Shown one piece after another: positions 35,260 to 43,645 of a stretch of DNA of 64,000 bases; position 1 is the stretch's first letter; the number at the start of each line of letters is the position of its first letter. A program made the position numbers and the translations under genes. This DNA is from Haloarcula taiwanensis (GTDB taxonomy: Archaea > Halobacteriota > Halobacteria > Halobacteriales > Haloarculaceae). The notes beneath the pieces are model-generated. The model ran no database searches. It worked only from the letters and a program-made list of their open reading frames with translations, and was not told the origin of the DNA. The stretch covers positions 372,001-436,000 of the forward strand of contig CP019154.1 in assembly GCA_002844335.1 (NCBI GenBank), in the 5' to 3' direction.

Positions 35260-35718
35260 ATGTACGTTCTCGATTCCTCGGCATTTATCAACGAGTACCA
35301 CACCGACGAGCAGATAGCGACGATTCCGCTCGTCAGAGAGGAACTGGAAGACGAGGCTGCCTATCGCTTCGACGCCCTCGAAGGCTCGGGGATGCACCTT
35401 CACATTCCCGAGGACAACACCGTCGAGCGCATCGAGCGCGCCGCCGGTGAAACCGGTGATCTGGCGGAGCTCTCGGAGACCGATATCCGACTGATTGCGG
35501 CCGCGTTCGAACTCGACAGCCGACTCGTCACCGACGATTACGCGATGCAAAACGTCGCGGAGAAACTCGACGTGGCAGTCGAAGTCATCGCCCGTGAAGG
35601 GATCTCCGAACAGCGGGAATGGCTGTTCCAGTGTGCCGGCTGCGGCCGTGAGTTCGACGAGAATCGCGACCGCTGTCCCATCTGCGGTAGCTCGCTATCG
35701 CGGAAGAACCCGGCTTAG
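35260..35718 (+). CDS. nob1: rRNA endonuclease Nob1
   Basis: PIN-domain nuclease that makes the 3' end of 16S rRNA in archaea. Metal-binding Asp5 (VLDSSAF) starts the PIN fold; later acidic residues are in LSETDIRL and LVTDDYAM. A C-terminal zinc ribbon has CAGC and CPIC pairs (about residues 126-143). 152 residues, the usual length. Its stop codon overlaps that of a small convergent gene by three bases. Confidence 0.94.
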   Translation: MYVLDSSAFINEYHTDEQIATIPLVREELEDEAAYRFDALEGSGMHLHIPEDNTVERIERAAGETGDLAELSETDIRLIAAAFELDSRLVTDDYAMQNVAEKLDVAVEVIAREGISEQREWLFQCAGCGREFDENRDRCPICGSSLSRKNPA

Positions 35719-35861
35719 ACGGTCTGTTCGTCTCGGGCTTCGAGTCCGAGCGCAACCAACTGTGAAAGGACTTCCTCCTCTGTGATGCTGTAGCGTCGCG
35801 CAAGCGTTTCGATAATCCGCGCTTGGTCGTCATCACAGACGACGGTGAACCGCCGAGCCAT
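35715..35861 (-). CDS. CopG-like small protein, 48 residues
   Basis: A short frame beginning MARRFTVVCDDDQARIIE and ending LEARDEQTV. The pattern of a beta strand, then helix (RIIETLARRY), a turn and a second helix (TEEEVLSQLVALGL) is that of ribbon-helix-helix CopG/Arc domains. It is acidic and codon use looks coding. It converges on nob1 with overlapping stop codons. RHH proteins usually bind DNA as dimers; target not known. Confidence 0.7.
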   Translation of the reverse strand: MARRFTVVCDDDQARIIETLARRYSITEEEVLSQLVALGLEARDEQTV

Positions 35862-35917
35862 GCCATCGCCTACAACGGTATGTCGCATAAACACCCGTCA
35901 GACAGCAGTCAGACGGC

Positions 35918-37060
35918 TCAGATTGCCGGATTTCCTGTAATCTCGATGTACAATGTGAGGAACTGGATAGCGTTGAACGCCCCGTGAATAAAGACGGGCA
36001 CGAGCAGGTTCTCGGTCTTGAGGTAGCTCAGGCCCAGCAGTGTCGACAGGACGAACACCAGCAGCAACGAGAGGACGGTCTGTGTCGGCGTCCCAGTACT
36101 GTACTGTCCGAAGTGAACGACGCCGAACACAGCACTGGTGAGTATAATCGCCTGTAGGTCGCCGAAATCGTCGTAGAGGTACTTCTGGATGAGGTTTCGG
36201 TAAATAAACTCCTCACTTGGCGCGATGGTGAGAAACGCCAGCGGGACCATCACGAGCAGGAACGACGGGTCTTCGCGGGCCAGCTCTTCGACGCTGCTCC
36301 GAGCGGCTTCCAGCCCGAGCGCCTGAATGAGGTAACTGAAGCCAAACAGCGCGAGCATAAGGACGACGACGCCGCCGACGCTGTAGCCGATGTCGTGGAG
36401 ACCGGGGCGACGGAGGTCAAGGTCGGCCCAGGTTCGGTCCAGCCGGCTGGCAACGGCCGCCCCGAAACCAACGAAGCCGACGCCGATGCCGATAGTGAGC
36501 GTGATGTACGTGGGTCCGGTGACCGTCCCGCCTTTTAGTGCTGCGGCGCTGACCAGCCCTCCCGCCGCGGCCCCGAGAACGACGAACTGGGCGAACACTG
36601 TGCCCACGAGGAAGCCGGCCAGTCCGATTCCCGTTGCGACCGAGAGCGCTCTGGCGACCGTGTACAGCCGGTCGTTCGGCACGCCGGTCGACAGCGCCCA
36701 GCCCAGTGCGACTGTGAGGCTGCCGGCCAGCACCGAAAAATAGACCGCGAGTCCGACAGTCGCCTCGACGCCAGTACGGAATTCTGGCCCGAAGAACGCG
36801 ATGAGCGTCGCGAGGGTTGCGACGATGCTTGCGCCTGTCGCGCCCAGACCGGCCTGTCTGCGGCCGAGTGCGCCGTGGCGGACAAGTGAGAAGACGAGGG
36901 CGGCGACGACGAAGCCGGCGGCGGCGACCTGTCGGGCGGTAACTGGGCCGATAGCCGTCGCTGGTGTCATCCAGCCGACCACGCCGGTTTCTGTGGCGAC
37001 GAGTACGACGAGACCGAGGCCAGCAGCGAGCACACCCCAGTTCGCGGCAGTGTCGTCCAT
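35918..37060 (-). CDS. CPBP-family intramembrane glutamic endopeptidase
   Basis: A 380-residue protein with about ten hydrophobic segments. The C-terminal Abi/CAAX-protease-like domain has EEFIYR (EExxxR, about residue 288), FGVVHFGQ (FxxxH) and HGAFNA, the expected three catalytic motifs. The ATG at 37060 begins the first membrane helix region. Substrate unknown; the family cuts prenylated or other membrane-bound peptides. Confidence 0.9.
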   Translation of the reverse strand: MDDTAANWGVLAAGLGLVVLVATETGVVGWMTPATAIGPVTARQVAAAGFVVAALVFSLVRHGALGRRQAGLGATGASIVATLATLIAFFGPEFRTGVEATVGLAVYFSVLAGSLTVALGWALSTGVPNDRLYTVARALSVATGIGLAGFLVGTVFAQFVVLGAAAGGLVSAAALKGGTVTGPTYITLTIGIGVGFVGFGAAVASRLDRTWADLDLRRPGLHDIGYSVGGVVVLMLALFGFSYLIQALGLEAARSSVEELAREDPSFLLVMVPLAFLTIAPSEEFIYRNLIQKYLYDDFGDLQAIILTSAVFGVVHFGQYSTGTPTQTVLSLLLVFVLSTLLGLSYLKTENLLVPVFIHGAFNAIQFLTLYIEITGNPAI

Positions 37061-37083
37061 TACCGGCAGTCCGTTGCGCCGGC

Positions 37084-38394
37084 CTAAAGGGACTCCGTTT
37101 CGCCGATCCGCAGGCGTTCGCGCTCGTCGATGACCGCCGTCTCGTCCGTCGTCTCGCCGCGGATGAGCGCCCGCGTGGCGTTTTTGCCCCACTCGACGGC
37201 CGGCTGGGTGAACGTCTCCACGTCCGCGAGTTCGCCGACGAGGACGCAGGCCGCCTCCATCGCGTACAGCAGCTCCCCGACGCTCTCGGCGTCGAGGCGG
37301 TCGATCTCTACTTCCAGCGCCGGCCGGTCAGCCGCCGGCAGACTCGCCACCGTCGCCTCGTACTCGGCGTCGATGAGGCCGCCGAGGTCGGTTCCAGCGA
37401 GATACGACAGGTTCTCGTGGTCCGGGTCGGGAATCGCCACGTCGGCGCGCTCGCGCGGTCGGACGAACGTGACGACCTTGTCGCGGTGGCCGGCGCGGTA
37501 CAGCTGGAGCTGGGAGTGCTGGTCGGTCGCGCCAAGCGCCCGTGCCGGCGTCTGGCCCCGCCCGTCCTTGCCGAGACTCTCAGCCCAGAGCTGTGCGAAC
37601 CACTCGCCGAAGGACTCCAGCCGTTCGGCGTAGGGCATAACAGCGTTGACTATCGCACCTTCTTCTTCGAGTGCGTAAGCCATCGCGCCGTAGGCGTATG
37701 CCGGCGAGTCATACAACGACGGCGCGAGATCGTCAGCCGCCTTTTGACCGCCGGAAAGCAGCCCCTCGATGTCGATACCGAGGATGGCTGGCGGGACGAG
37801 CCCGACCGCCGAGAGCGCGCTGAAGCGGCCCGGAACGCCCTTGGGAACCGGCAGCGTCGGCAGGTCGTGTTGCTCGGCCAGCGACCGTAGCGGGCCGGAC
37901 TCACCCGTCGTGACGACGATTCGGTCGGTCCAGTCGACACCGTGGTCCTCGTAGGCCTCGCGGACAACGAGGAAGTTCGCCAGCGTCTCCGCCGTCGTCC
38001 CCGACCGTGAAACGACGTTGATCGCGGTGTCGGCAAGCGAAAGTCCGTCAAGCGTCCGCCGAACGTGCTCCGGGTCGACGTTGTCCAGCACGACGTGGCT
38101 GTCCGGGTCCTCGGCTAGCGCCTCCGTGATTGTTTTCGCCCCTAGCGCTGAGCCACCGATGCCGACAGTGATGACAGAGTCGGCGTCGGCGACCGGTGCG
38201 ACGGCATCGCGGATGGCCTCGGCGTCGGTCGCTTCGGGGAGGTTCAGCGACGCGTAGCCGAACTCGTCGTCGGTTCGCCCCTGCTCGATTCGCTCGTGGG
38301 CCGCGGCCACCCGCTCGTCCAGCTCCTCTAGCGTCGCTCGCTCGACGCCCGGGTCGGCGGCATTGGCAAGCGCGGCTCCGATATCGACATGCAT
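37084..38394 (-). CDS. pgi: glucose-6-phosphate isomerase
   Basis: Interconverts glucose 6-phosphate and fructose 6-phosphate. It is the classical PGI fold, not the cupin type of some archaea. The conserved IGGSALGAKTI (about residue 100) and VVSRSGTTAETLANF (about residue 145) blocks bind phosphate. 436 residues from ATG 38394; 40 upstream in-frame residues are not coding-like. Fructose 6-phosphate is the substrate of glmS in this window. Confidence 0.94.
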   Translation of the reverse strand: MHVDIGAALANAADPGVERATLEELDERVAAAHERIEQGRTDDEFGYASLNLPEATDAEAIRDAVAPVADADSVITVGIGGSALGAKTITEALAEDPDSHVVLDNVDPEHVRRTLDGLSLADTAINVVSRSGTTAETLANFLVVREAYEDHGVDWTDRIVVTTGESGPLRSLAEQHDLPTLPVPKGVPGRFSALSAVGLVPPAILGIDIEGLLSGGQKAADDLAPSLYDSPAYAYGAMAYALEEEGAIVNAVMPYAERLESFGEWFAQLWAESLGKDGRGQTPARALGATDQHSQLQLYRAGHRDKVVTFVRPRERADVAIPDPDHENLSYLAGTDLGGLIDAEYEATVASLPAADRPALEVEIDRLDAESVGELLYAMEAACVLVGELADVETFTQPAVEWGKNATRALIRGETTDETAVIDERERLRIGETESL

Positions 38395-38520
38395 ACTGTG
38401 GATGTCGACGGGCGGGTACAAACAACTCCCGGACAGTATGGCAGGCAGCTGACGCGGGTCCACAGTCACCGCCTGTCGGACAACACCGCGCTTAACCACG
38501 CGCTCGCCTAACAAACAGAT

Positions 38521-39063
38521 ATGACAGATGCGACGGCAGAGCAGTCCGTCACAGCCGACGACGACCGGCCCGAACCGTACAACGGGCTCCCCGGGGCGTT
38601 CCCGTACGCGTTCCGTGCCAGCGACTCGCTGCTGTTCAAAGCGTACGTTCCGGTCGCACTGTTACTGTCCGTGGCGATTACGCTCGTGTTCTCCTTTGGA
38701 CTGATAACGCAACTCGCCGAAACCGGGAGCGTCCGCGGCGGGACGTTCACTTTCTCCCGGAGCTTTTTCCTGTTCGTTGGACTGTTGCTCGTCGCGCCGC
38801 TGCTGGCTCCGGTGCTCTCTGTCGCGCGCCGCCACCGACGAACGGAGTCATCGGTCGCCTACGACCGCGCACTCGCCGTTTCGGCGTTCCTGTTCATCGG
38901 GTCGATATACCTCGCGCTGTTGACCTCGGCTCCGGCGGCGCTTCGCGAGCCGACACAGAGTGCTGTCGTCGGCTTCTTCTACTCGCTGCCGCCGACTGCC
39001 GGCATCGTCCCGCCGCTGCTTGCGACGCTGGTACTCTATCTGACTCATCGGCTGTTGAAGTAG
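38521..39063 (+). CDS. uncharacterised membrane protein, four helices
   Basis: A 180-residue protein with a cytoplasmic N-terminal tail of about 40 residues and hydrophobic segments near residues 41-64, 80-101, 116-140 and 155-178. No motif that I recognise. Divergent from pgi. Confidence 0.8.
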   Translation: MTDATAEQSVTADDDRPEPYNGLPGAFPYAFRASDSLLFKAYVPVALLLSVAITLVFSFGLITQLAETGSVRGGTFTFSRSFFLFVGLLLVAPLLAPVLSVARRHRRTESSVAYDRALAVSAFLFIGSIYLALLTSAPAALREPTQSAVVGFFYSLPPTAGIVPPLLATLVLYLTHRLLK

Positions 39064-39159
39064 TGCTGTAGGCCTACAGTCGCCCGCTCCTCCCGAGATG
39101 ACACGACAGTCCGTCCCCGGGTCGAAACGGGCAAGAACGCCCGTCACGAATCTGAATCT

Positions 39160-39627
39160 ATGACAGCAATCGAAGGGACATTTCTTGTCACAAACGCTGA
39201 CGACGCGTCGGCGACGCTTCGGAACGTCGCAAACTCGCAAGTACTGACACTGTCGGACAATCCCGGCGTTGAGACCGGCGAGGTAGTAGAGGGGACAGTC
39301 GAACCGGAGCCGCCGATGGAAGTCACGTACACCCTTACCGAAGTCGAAGAGCGGCGAACAATTCCTGTGGAGACGGTCGACCTCGCGCCCACGGCGCAGA
39401 CGACCGAAATCGCGGCCGAACAGGCCCCCGGCGAGCTAACCACGGTCGAGCGCGCCGGAGAGGGTGAGGTACACGTTCTGACGGTCCCGGACGACGAGAC
39501 AGCCGAGGCTGCGGCAGATGTCGTCGAGGACGAAGCCACCCTCTCACGAGCGGCCAGACTCGGCGTCGACCGCGTCGAAATCCGAACGACTGACGGCGTT
39601 GTCAGCGTGCGCTACCTCCCGGACTGA
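39160..39627 (+). CDS. conserved haloarchaeal protein, DUF5812-like
   Basis: A 155-residue very acidic soluble protein beginning MTAIEGTFLVTNADD. The N-terminal half is beta-rich and the rest is alpha-beta (EGEVHVLTVPDDETAEAA), with no catalytic pattern. The family name is from recall. Function unknown. Confidence 0.82.
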   Translation: MTAIEGTFLVTNADDASATLRNVANSQVLTLSDNPGVETGEVVEGTVEPEPPMEVTYTLTEVEERRTIPVETVDLAPTAQTTEIAAEQAPGELTTVERAGEGEVHVLTVPDDETAEAAADVVEDEATLSRAARLGVDRVEIRTTDGVVSVRYLPD

Positions 39628-39653
39628 CGCGTTCTCTCACCCGCTCGCACTCC

Positions 39654-39968
39654 TTATTCGGTCGGTCCGGCAGCGCTCTGGACTTCCCAGCCGCCGGCAA
39701 CACCACACGCCTCGCGCTCGGTGTACACGAACTCGGTGTCTTCGGTCACCGCTGTGCCGCCGTCGACGGATTCGACCCGAAGCGGGAAGTCTAGCGTGTC
39801 GCCACAGCAGCCGACGCCGACGAACTCCGTCCACACGTCGCCCGGTTCGGCGCTGTCGTGTGTCTTCCGAAGGTACGCACGGAACGGCGACCCGTCGATC
39901 TTGTCGCGACCCCACCCGCTGAGGTCTGCTGGATACGAGAGTTTGACCCTGATGGCGCGCTCTGACAT
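39654..39968 (-). CDS. uncharacterised haloarchaeal protein, 104 residues
   Basis: A soluble acidic protein that I do not recognise. It has an adjacent cysteine pair in GVGCCGDTLDFP (about residue 53) and a lone cysteine in REACGVAGG, which could bind a metal. Convergent with the DUF5812-like gene (26 bases between stops) and divergent from secF. Confidence 0.78.
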   Translation of the reverse strand: MSERAIRVKLSYPADLSGWGRDKIDGSPFRAYLRKTHDSAEPGDVWTEFVGVGCCGDTLDFPLRVESVDGGTAVTEDTEFVYTEREACGVAGGWEVQSAAGPTE

Positions 39969-40069
39969 ACCGGATATACGTGACAGACTGTCATAGATGT
40001 ACGGCCATGTCGGATGTCAGCGGCAGTGATTGAGAAGGCTTATTCGCGCCCGTCTCACATCGTTCGGTC

Positions 40070-40933
40070 ATGTTCGAGTTCGAGGTCCCGGAAGTCGATT
40101 ACACCCAGTACTCGAACCGCCAACTGGTGGCGGTTCCGCTGGTGGTGCTCGGTCTGGCACTTGCGGTGCTCGGTGGCTGGTATCTGGTCACCGGTGCGCC
40201 GGTCTCTCCGAGCATCGACTTCACGGGCGGTTCGGAACTCACCGTCGAGTCGTCTCTCTCACAGGCGGAACTCAGGGACAATACGTTCGACGAGCCCGTG
40301 GTTTCTGTCCAACAGGTTGAGGGTGAGAACCGCTACATTATCACGTTCGATTCGTCGAATCTGGAGCCTATCGAGGAAACCGCGCGGTCGAGCGACCAGA
40401 TGGAGTTCCTCGGTAGCGGAACAACCTCGCCGATATTCGGTCAGGAGAACCAGCGGCTCGCGGTCGTCGGCATCGGTGTCGCTTTCCTCGGAATGAGTCT
40501 GCTCGTTTTTGCGATGTTCCGGTCGATCGTGCCGAGCATTGCGGTTGTCCTGTCGGCGTTTTCCGACCTTGTCATCCCGCTCGCGGTGATGAACCTGCTG
40601 GGAATCAAGCTTTCTCTGGGAACTGTCGCCGCGCTACTGATGCTCATCGGTTACAGCGTCGACTCAGATATCCTGTTGAACAACCACGTCCTCCGGCGGT
40701 CCGGCGGGTTCTACGAGTCGACATACCGCGCGATGCGGACCGGTGTGACGATGACACTGACGTCGATGGCGGCGATGGCGGTGATGGCGATTTCGGCGAC
40801 GCTATTCGGTATCGAACTGATGGCCTCTATCGGGTTCGTTCTCGTCGTGGGACTGGCTGCTGACCTGATGAACACCTACATGCTCAACGTCACGTTGCTT
40901 CGCTGGTACAAGTACGAGGGGGTCAAACGATGA
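40070..40933 (+). CDS. secF: protein translocase subunit SecF
   Basis: Membrane partner of SecD that helps proteins leave the SecYEG channel using the ion gradient. 287 residues, six helices, with the first external domain (IDFTGGSELTV, about residue 46) and the internal LGTVAALLMLIGYSVDSDILLN block, read in two parts, that carries conserved acidic residues. Archaeal order secF-secD. Its stop overlaps the secD start by four bases (ATGA). Confidence 0.95.
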   Translation: MFEFEVPEVDYTQYSNRQLVAVPLVVLGLALAVLGGWYLVTGAPVSPSIDFTGGSELTVESSLSQAELRDNTFDEPVVSVQQVEGENRYIITFDSSNLEPIEETARSSDQMEFLGSGTTSPIFGQENQRLAVVGIGVAFLGMSLLVFAMFRSIVPSIAVVLSAFSDLVIPLAVMNLLGIKLSLGTVAALLMLIGYSVDSDILLNNHVLRRSGGFYESTYRAMRTGVTMTLTSMAAMAVMAISATLFGIELMASIGFVLVVGLAADLMNTYMLNVTLLRWYKYEGVKR

Positions 40934-42483
40934 GCACACTCAAGGAAAACTGGCGCGTCGTTGCGCTGGTCACGCTGTTGCTACTCAGCGCCATTGCGCT
41001 GTTCGTCCCCGGCGTTCCGCCAGGGACCTCGGATACTGAAGGGGCCGGGGCCGCCGACCAATCGACGAACCTCCAGTACGGCATCCAGTTGAGTGGCGGC
41101 ACACGCATCCAGGCACCAATCGTCGGTACCACTGCGGAAGGTGTGGATGTTGCGCCCGCGGATGAGACGGCCCTCGAACAGTCCGTCTCGAACCGACTTG
41201 GCGTCGATTCAATCGACGTACGCGCCTCGAATCGGACTGAAACCGTCGAAGTGTTTGCGAGGAACGTCAGCGAGTCGGACGTCCAGTCCGCGCTCGAAGC
41301 CGAGGGGTACGAACCAAGCGAGGTCCGGTCCGGCGTGACCCGGGAGACCCGCGAAAATATGGTATCGGTCATCAACGACAAACTGCGGGAATCAGCCCTG
41401 ACCGGTGGTTCTGTCCAGCAGGTAAGTTCTCCTGGCGGTCGGAGTTTCATTAGCGTCACGGCCCCGGACAGGGGGCGTGAGGAACTCATCGGCCTGCTCG
41501 AAGAACGGGGTGTCGTCCGCGTGTACGCCGTTCACGATAACACTGAGAATGGATCCTACGTCCGCGAAGAGGTTCTTTCGCAGGAGGATCTGCGGGCCGG
41601 ATCAGCGCAGCGAAGCGAAACGCAGGGAACGCACGTCCCGGTGACGGTCAAACAGAGCGCCGCCGAGCGTTACGCGAACGACATGGTCGAGGCCGGCTTC
41701 GGTAGCGGGTCGACCTGCCGTCGCTCGGATTACGACCACGATAACCTCCAGAACTCGCAGGCAGACTGTCTGGTGACGACGCTGAACGGCGAACCGGTGT
41801 TCGTCGGCGGCGTCGACCCGGGACTTGGCCAGTCCTACCAGAACGGTGAGTTCGTCAACAACCCGCAGTTCATCATGCGGACCAGCAATATGTCCGAGGC
41901 GACCGAGCTGGAACTCGCGCTGAAGGCCGGCCGGCTGCCGGCTCCGCTCAACTTCGACAACGCCGAAAGCCAGACGCTCTCGTCTGCGCTCGCTCAGGAG
42001 TTCCAGCAGCGCTCCCTCCTGACGGGCATTCTCGCCGTCATCGCGGTGAGTCTGGTAGTGTATCTCCGGTACGGGCGTCCCGAGGTCGCCCTGCCGATGA
42101 TCGTCACGGCGCTGTCGGAGGTGTTCATCCTCCTCGGGTTCGTCGCCTTCGTCCAGTATCCGCTGAACCTCTCGCATCTGGCCGGGTTCATCGCGGTCAT
42201 CGGCACGGGGGTGGACGACCTCATTATCATCGCCGACGAGATACTTCAACAGGGGAAAGTCGAGACCGGACGCGTGTTCCAGAGTCGCTTCCGCAAGGCG
42301 TTCTGGGTCATCGGCGCGGCCGCAGCGACGACCATCGTCGCCATGAGTCCGCTGATGGTCCTCTCTCTGGGCGACCTCTCCGGGTTCGCCATCATCACAA
42401 TCGTCGGCGTGCTGGTCGGGGTTCTGGTGACACGGCCGGCCTACGGTGATATCCTTCGGAGTCTCGTGCTGGACGAGGACTGA
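40930..42483 (+). CDS. secD: protein translocase subunit SecD
   Basis: 517 residues, six helices, with a large external domain (about residues 40-360) and the conserved GTGVDDLIIIADE block near residue 425. It is translationally coupled to secF. The gene is followed by a T6 run and then by a separate folded RNA. Confidence 0.95.
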   Translation: MSTLKENWRVVALVTLLLLSAIALFVPGVPPGTSDTEGAGAADQSTNLQYGIQLSGGTRIQAPIVGTTAEGVDVAPADETALEQSVSNRLGVDSIDVRASNRTETVEVFARNVSESDVQSALEAEGYEPSEVRSGVTRETRENMVSVINDKLRESALTGGSVQQVSSPGGRSFISVTAPDRGREELIGLLEERGVVRVYAVHDNTENGSYVREEVLSQEDLRAGSAQRSETQGTHVPVTVKQSAAERYANDMVEAGFGSGSTCRRSDYDHDNLQNSQADCLVTTLNGEPVFVGGVDPGLGQSYQNGEFVNNPQFIMRTSNMSEATELELALKAGRLPAPLNFDNAESQTLSSALAQEFQQRSLLTGILAVIAVSLVVYLRYGRPEVALPMIVTALSEVFILLGFVAFVQYPLNLSHLAGFIAVIGTGVDDLIIIADEILQQGKVETGRVFQSRFRKAFWVIGAAAATTIVAMSPLMVLSLGDLSGFAIITIVGVLVGVLVTRPAYGDILRSLVLDED

Positions 42484-42497
42484 CCGCCCGCGGCCCG

Positions 42498-42503
42498 TTT
42501 TTT
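42498..42503 (+). terminator. T-run after secD
   Basis: T6 15 bases after the secD stop, preceded by the GC-rich CGCCCGCGGCCCG. It should end the secFD transcript and makes the following RNA an independent unit. Confidence 0.6.
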
Positions 42504-42555
42504 CCCGTCTCCAGTAGTCCAGTGCCGACTATTTTCATGTGAGAAGGTACCAAAT

Positions 42556-42575
42556 TCTTTTAGATTGACTTATTA
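42556..42575 (+). promoter_or_regulatory. AT-rich promoter of the folded RNA
   Basis: TCTTTTAGAT and TTATTAT lie just before the folded RNA and are the only AT-rich block in this gap. Depending on which is used, the transcript would begin near 42587 or 42600. Confidence 0.5.
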
Positions 42576-42586
42576 TCCAGCAGGTC

Positions 42587-42963
42587 CAAGCTACACATCC
42601 CGCCAGATGCGGGGAGCCATCGGACGACGGGTCTCAGACTGTCCACACAGGACGGAACAGGACGCGTTGGGGGCAACAACCGAGCGGTCCGTCAAACGAC
42701 TCCGAGGTGAACGCTCCGAAGGAGAACCGAAACAGCCCACCGCCGGCCCGGCCGGCCGGACCGGTGCGAAGGCCAACTACCGGATGTCACGTAAGTGGCG
42801 TTCGGGAATCCAGCACATCGACAAAACCCGGTGCGAGCCCGGGTAAAGCCCGAGAGGGCGAGGCCGGTGCAAGTCCGGCTACAGTCGGACACGTGCTGGA
42901 AGGGCCGTACGGGCTGTGGAAAACAGCTCCCGTCCGACTCCAAGCCGCGTCTGCGGGGATTTT
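42587..42963 (+). ncRNA. strongly folded probable non-coding RNA
   Basis: About 375 bases between convergent secD and rnhB with no supportable reading frame. Hairpins seen by eye: 42599-42613 (CCCGC/GCGGG), 42641-42653 (GTCC/GGAC), 42666-42677 (GTTG/CAAC), 42714-42724 (CTCC/GGAG with loop GAA), 42826-42844 (ACCCGG/CCGGGT, loop TGCGAGC), 42848-42859 (GCCC/GGGC, GNRA-type loop GAGA), 42863-42879 (GCCGG/CCGGC, loop TGCAAGT), 42945-42956 (CCGC/GCGG) followed by TTTT. A 7-base helix, 42884-42890 with 42932-42938, encloses a further stem (GCTGT/ACAGC). The two 7-base loops fit the T-loop pattern. It lacks the signature sequences of RNase P and SRP RNA. Family unknown to me; a degenerate group II intron or novel riboregulator is possible. 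Confidence 0.6.
42945..42963 (+). terminator. hairpin and T4 at the end of the folded RNA
   Basis: CCGC/GCGG with loop GTCT, then GGATTTT. It lies a few bases before the rnhB stop on the other strand and fits the 3' end of the RNA. Confidence 0.45.
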
Positions 42964-42969
42964 CGGTAT

Positions 42970-43605
42970 TCAGAACTCGCCCAGCGACGCCTGTTCCGCC
43001 GCGGCCAGCACGTCGTCACACGTCGACCACGACCGACGAGCACACGCCGGTAGCTCGCCGTGGCGCTCGACGTAGTCCGCCAGGAACGCTCGCGTCGTCG
43101 GGTCGCTGGGGTAGCCCGACCCCACGTCGCCGTACTCACCGGCCAGGTCCGCGACGTGTGTGTCACGGGCCACCTTCGCAATAATCGAGGCCGCGCCGAC
43201 CACCGGGTCCGTCTCGTCGGCCCCGTGTTCTGCCCGCACGGTTACGTCGGCGTCGACCGCCTCCGCGACCCGGTGGCCGAACCGCACCGCGTCGGTGTCA
43301 CCGGCGTCGACCATGCCCGACAGGTCGTCTCGGGCCACTTCTGAGAGTGCCGCTGCCTGCCCCTCAACAGTCAGCGTGTTCATGTCCGTCCCGTCGGCGT
43401 CGATGCGTTCGACCGGAATCTCGGCGACGCCGACAGCGTCTGCCAACTCGCGGATTTCCTCGGCTAACCGTTCGCGTCGCTCCGGTCTGATGTCTTTCGA
43501 GTCACCAACACCATCGGGTAGGACTGCTGGGTCGGCCCTGACAGCAGCGGCGAACATCGACCCCAGAACCGGCCCTTTGCCGGCCTCGTCGACGCCAAAT
43601 TGCAT
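42970..43605 (-). CDS. rnhB: ribonuclease HII
   Basis: Removes RNA from RNA/DNA hybrids. From ATG 43605 (MQFGVDEAGKGPVLG) it has 211 residues. The catalytic Asp and Glu are in the DEAGKG motif at residues 6-11. Later acidic residues are in AEHGADETDP and the conserved ASIIAKVARD. A GTG at 43614 adds three residues and is less likely. Confidence 0.95.
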   Translation of the reverse strand: MQFGVDEAGKGPVLGSMFAAAVRADPAVLPDGVGDSKDIRPERRERLAEEIRELADAVGVAEIPVERIDADGTDMNTLTVEGQAAALSEVARDDLSGMVDAGDTDAVRFGHRVAEAVDADVTVRAEHGADETDPVVGAASIIAKVARDTHVADLAGEYGDVGSGYPSDPTTRAFLADYVERHGELPACARRSWSTCDDVLAAAEQASLGEF

Positions 43606-43645
43606 GGCTGGCACGTCGATGCCGGTGTAAAAACAGGTTCCGGTC

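Noticed and set aside
42587-42963. RNase P RNA or SRP 7S RNA
   Set aside because: ACAAAACCCGG at 42821 resembles the 3' conserved RNase P block, but the 5' block GGAAAGUC is nowhere in the gap and the order does not fit. The SRP helix 8 signature GGAAGGGAGCAGC is also absent.
42587-42963. Group II intron or cobalamin riboswitch
   Set aside because: GTGCG and the GGTGCAAGTCC loop recall both, but no domain V with the AGC triad and GNRA cap, no reverse transcriptase and no B12-box or downstream cobalamin gene is seen. Kept only as alternatives.
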